Below are positions 5,551-7,666 of a DNA stretch of 7,666 nt, in pieces; within the stretch, counting starts at the first letter, position 1, and every line of letters starts with the position of its first letter. Where the stretch lies: positions 1 through 7,666 of the forward strand of contig CAIQJD010000130.1 in the NCBI GenBank assembly GCA_903872005.1. The letters run 5' to 3'. Source of the stretch: an uncultured bacterium. Lineage in GTDB: Bacteria > Chloroflexota > Anaerolineae > JACIWP01. The translations under genes and the position numbers were made by a program. The notes beneath the pieces were generated by a model. The model saw only the letters and a list, made by a program, of their open reading frames with translations, was not told the origin of the DNA and searched no databases.

Positions 5551-7666
5551 ATGACAGGCACGCCGCGCGCTACCATTGCTCCTCTGTATCGTTGGCGAGC
5601 CGCCGGCGACTTCGCGCTGGCGGCCCTCATCTTCGTCGCCGGCCTGGCGCTCTACCTCTCCACCCTGGCCCCCACTGTCGTCACGGTCTTCGACGATAGC
5701 CCGGAGTTCCAGCTCGTCTGCTACCTGCTCGGCGTGGCGCATCCCACCGGCTACCCGCTTTACACGCTCCTGGGCAAGCTCTTCACGCTGCTCCCCTGGG
5801 GCGACGTAGCCTACCGCATCAACCTCCTCTCTGCGCTCTGCGCCGCGCTGGGCCTGGCCTTCCTGGCGTTGCTGGTGCGCGAGCTGACCGGCCGGCGGCT
5901 GGCCGGCGCACTGGCGGCCCTGGCCCTGGCCGTCTCGCCGGTCTTCTGGTCGCAGGCTACCCTCGGCGAGGTCTATAGCCTGCATGCGCTCTTCATCCTC
6001 ATCTGTCTATGGCTGCTGGCGCGTTGGGAGGGGGCCGGCGGAACGCAGCCGCGCCAGCTCCTGCTGCTGGCCGCGGCGGCCGGCCTGGCCCTGACCCACC
6101 ACCGCATGAGCGCGCTCTTCGCGCCGGCCGTAGCCCTGGTCGCCTTCCTGATCTGGCGGCGCTGGCCGGCCGGCGAGAGTGGGGCGAAGCCGGCCTGGCC
6201 GCGCCTGGTCCCGCTCCTGCTGGCGCTGTGCCTGCCCTTGCTGCTCTATCTCTACATCCCCCTGATCGGCGCGCGCGTCGGTTCCCTGGACGAGACCTAT
6301 CGCAATACCCTACCCGGCTTTCTGGGCCACGTCCTGGCCCTCTCCTACGGCGCGTTCATTAGCGGCAATCCCTTCGGGGAGACGCGCAATCTGGCGTTCT
6401 ATGCAGGATTGTGGGGCGAACAATTTGGGATCGCCGGCGGGCTGCTGGGACTGGCCGGCCTCCTCTGGCCGGCGCGCCGCCGGCGCATGCAACTGGCGCT
6501 GCTCCTCTCGGCCGGCATCAATATTGGCTTCGCCCTGCTCTACCGCGTCGCCGACATCGAAGTATTTCTGTTGCCGGCCTTCATCCTTTGGGCCATCGGA
6601 ATCGGGCTGGCGCTGGGCCAGCTCCTCAATGTCGGCCGGCGCGCCGGCTGGCTGCGCCCCATCGTGATCCTCCTGAGCCTGAGCTTCGCCATCCAGCCGG
6701 CGCTGATCGCCGACGCCAACTGGCCGACGGCCGATCGCTCGCGCGTCTGGTCTGTGCATGACGCCGCCCTGGACGCCCTGGGACAACCCTTGCCCCAGAA
6801 CGCGACGATCATCGGCATCCTGGGCGAGATGACCGTGCTGCGCTACTTCCAGCGCACGGAGGGCGTGCGGCCGGATATCCAGACCATCGCCGCCAACCCC
6901 GAAGACGCCCGCATGACAGCCCTGACGCGCATCGTGGCGCAGGATGGCGCGGCTTACCTGACCCGCCGGCTCCCCGGCGCGGAGAGCCGCTTTCGCCTGG
7001 AGGCCGCCGGCCCGCTCATCCGCGTCTCGTCCAAGATCCCGCCGGCCAGCGCCGACGCCTGCCCTGCCGGCGAGATCGTCGCCGGCCTCTGCCTGCGCGG
7101 CTTTTCGGCCGAGACCCTGGCGCGACACGCCTCGAACGTGCTGCGGGTGCATCTGGATTGGCAGGCGACGCGCGCCGGCCTCCCAGACGTGCGCTTCTCG
7201 GCGCGCCTCGTCCGGCCCGGCGGCCGCGTCCTGGCTCAAGAGGACAGCCGGCCAGCCCATGAGACCTATCCCACCCATGGGTGGCAAGCCGGCGAGACGG
7301 TGGCCGATGTCCTGGACGTGACCATTCCGCCCGGGGCGCCGGCCGGGAATTGCGACCTGATCCTGGTGGCCTATGCGCCGGCCGATGGGCGCGAGCTGGG
7401 GCGCGCCACGCTGGGGCCGGTGGCCCTGGCCGGCGCGACCGGCCGGCCGGCGGCCGACGAGCTGCAAATTGCCGCCCAGGATGGCCGCGCCTGGGGCGGC
7501 CGGCTGACCTTGCTGGGCTATATGCCGGTCCAAGGGAGCTATGCGCCGGGCGCGACGATCCCGGTCGAGCTATTGTGGCAGGCGCGCCGGCCGTTGGAGG
7601 CCGGCTGGTCGCTGCGCCTGTGGCTGGAACGCGACGGTGTCAGCGCCGGCGCGACGCCCCTCGACC
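5551..7666 (+). CDS. DUF2723 membrane glycosyltransferase with C-terminal beta-rich domains, partial at the right edge
   Basis: The reading frame stays open from ATG 5551 to the edge (705 codons). The N-terminal half is a polytopic GT-C-type enzyme of the DUF2723 (TMEM260-like) family: a first membrane helix near 21-39, then FDDSPEF (47-53), whose acidic residues are the likely catalytic site, then GVAHPTGYPLYTLLGKLF (61-78), the family signature. About ten further helices run to residue 386, with THHR at 182-185 and YRVADIEVFLLPAF at 331-344. Human TMEM260 is an O-mannosyltransferase; bacterial members probably move a sugar from a lipid carrier, but donor and acceptor here are unknown. After the membrane part lies a soluble region. 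One complete beta-rich domain (about 507-630) and the start of a similar one (from about 651) share V.L.WQA.R at Trp537 and Trp676. GGAGGG directly abuts the ATG with no spacer, and a stop codon lies four codons upstream in frame, so no longer start exists. Confidence 0.88.
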   Translation, partial: MTGTPRATIAPLYRWRAAGDFALAALIFVAGLALYLSTLAPTVVTVFDDSPEFQLVCYLLGVAHPTGYPLYTLLGKLFTLLPWGDVAYRINLLSALCAALGLAFLALLVRELTGRRLAGALAALALAVSPVFWSQATLGEVYSLHALFILICLWLLARWEGAGGTQPRQLLLLAAAAGLALTHHRMSALFAPAVALVAFLIWRRWPAGESGAKPAWPRLVPLLLALCLPLLLYLYIPLIGARVGSLDETYRNTLPGFLGHVLALSYGAFISGNPFGETRNLAFYAGLWGEQFGIAGGLLGLAGLLWPARRRRMQLALLLSAGINIGFALLYRVADIEVFLLPAFILWAIGIGLALGQLLNVGRRAGWLRPIVILLSLSFAIQPALIADANWPTADRSRVWSVHDAALDALGQPLPQNATIIGILGEMTVLRYFQRTEGVRPDIQTIAANPEDARMTALTRIVAQDGAAYLTRRLPGAESRFRLEAAGPLIRVSSKIPPASADACPAGEIVAGLCLRGFSAETLARHASNVLRVHLDWQATRAGLPDVRFSARLVRPGGRVLAQEDSRPAHETYPTHGWQAGETVADVLDVTIPPGAPAGNCDLILVAYAPADGRELGRATLGPVALAGATGRPAADELQIAAQDGRAWGGRLTLLGYMPVQGSYAPGATIPVELLWQARRPLEAGWSLRLWLERDGVSAGATPLD

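Noticed and set aside
5533..5985. 150-codon minus-strand frame opposite the glycosyltransferase N-terminus
   Set aside because: Its composition is Gln, Glu, Arg and Gly-rich, the mirror of Leu/Ala membrane helices, which is typical of a shadow of a transmembrane gene.
6310..7533. 407-codon open frame on the minus strand opposite the glycosyltransferase
   Set aside because: The plus-strand frame is continuous with family motifs and membrane helices; the antisense product is low-complexity in Gly, Arg, Gln and Ala with no motif.

Overview
This GC-rich window (about two thirds G+C by eye) has bacterial gene structure: short gaps, Shine-Dalgarno sites and sigma70-type promoters. Several traits fit a Chloroflexota genome of the Anaerolineae/Caldilineae type: the extreme density of the hexamer GCCGGC, a DUF2723 glycosyltransferase with a C-terminal beta-sandwich tail, and a Tat-lipoprotein molybdoenzyme. 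That placement is an inference from style and gene content; there is no rRNA or other marker gene here.

Left two thirds, minus strand: a three-gene operon is read right to left. A LacI-family repressor (3495-4499) is followed by a hydantoinase/oxoprolinase A-type subunit, hyuA (1337-3445), and the matching B-type subunit, hyuB (1340 to the left edge, incomplete). hyuA and hyuB overlap by an ATGA junction. The promoter has consensus -35 and -10 boxes (TTGACA, 17 bp, TATAAT) followed directly by a 26-bp perfect palindrome, which is the likely operator of the repressor. The repressor therefore probably controls its own operon. A perfect 15-bp stem-loop starts at the lacI stop codon and separates the regulator from the catalytic genes. 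The most likely hyuA start is a TTG downstream of that hairpin, behind AAAGGAG. The substrate cannot be read from the sequence; a hydantoin, a 5-oxoproline-like lactam, or a ketone as in the acetone carboxylases are all possible.

Right third, plus strand: divergent from the operon is an exported molybdopterin oxidoreductase of the sulfite oxidase/MsrP family (4694-5461) with a twin-arginine signal and a possible lipobox. A GC-rich hairpin with a short T run follows it. Next comes a large membrane glycosyltransferase of the DUF2723 (TMEM260-like) family (5551 to the right edge, incomplete). Its soluble C-terminus carries one complete beta-rich domain and the beginning of a second. Its ATG directly abuts GGAGGG, so ordinary Shine-Dalgarno spacing is impossible, and a leaderless transcript is a candidate explanation.

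No RNA gene, insertion sequence, CRISPR array or attachment site was seen. The gene content is of familiar families. The points most worth checking are regulatory (operator/promoter overlap, intercistronic hairpin, the abutting start) and genomic (roughly 90 GCCGGC sites in 7.7 kb).
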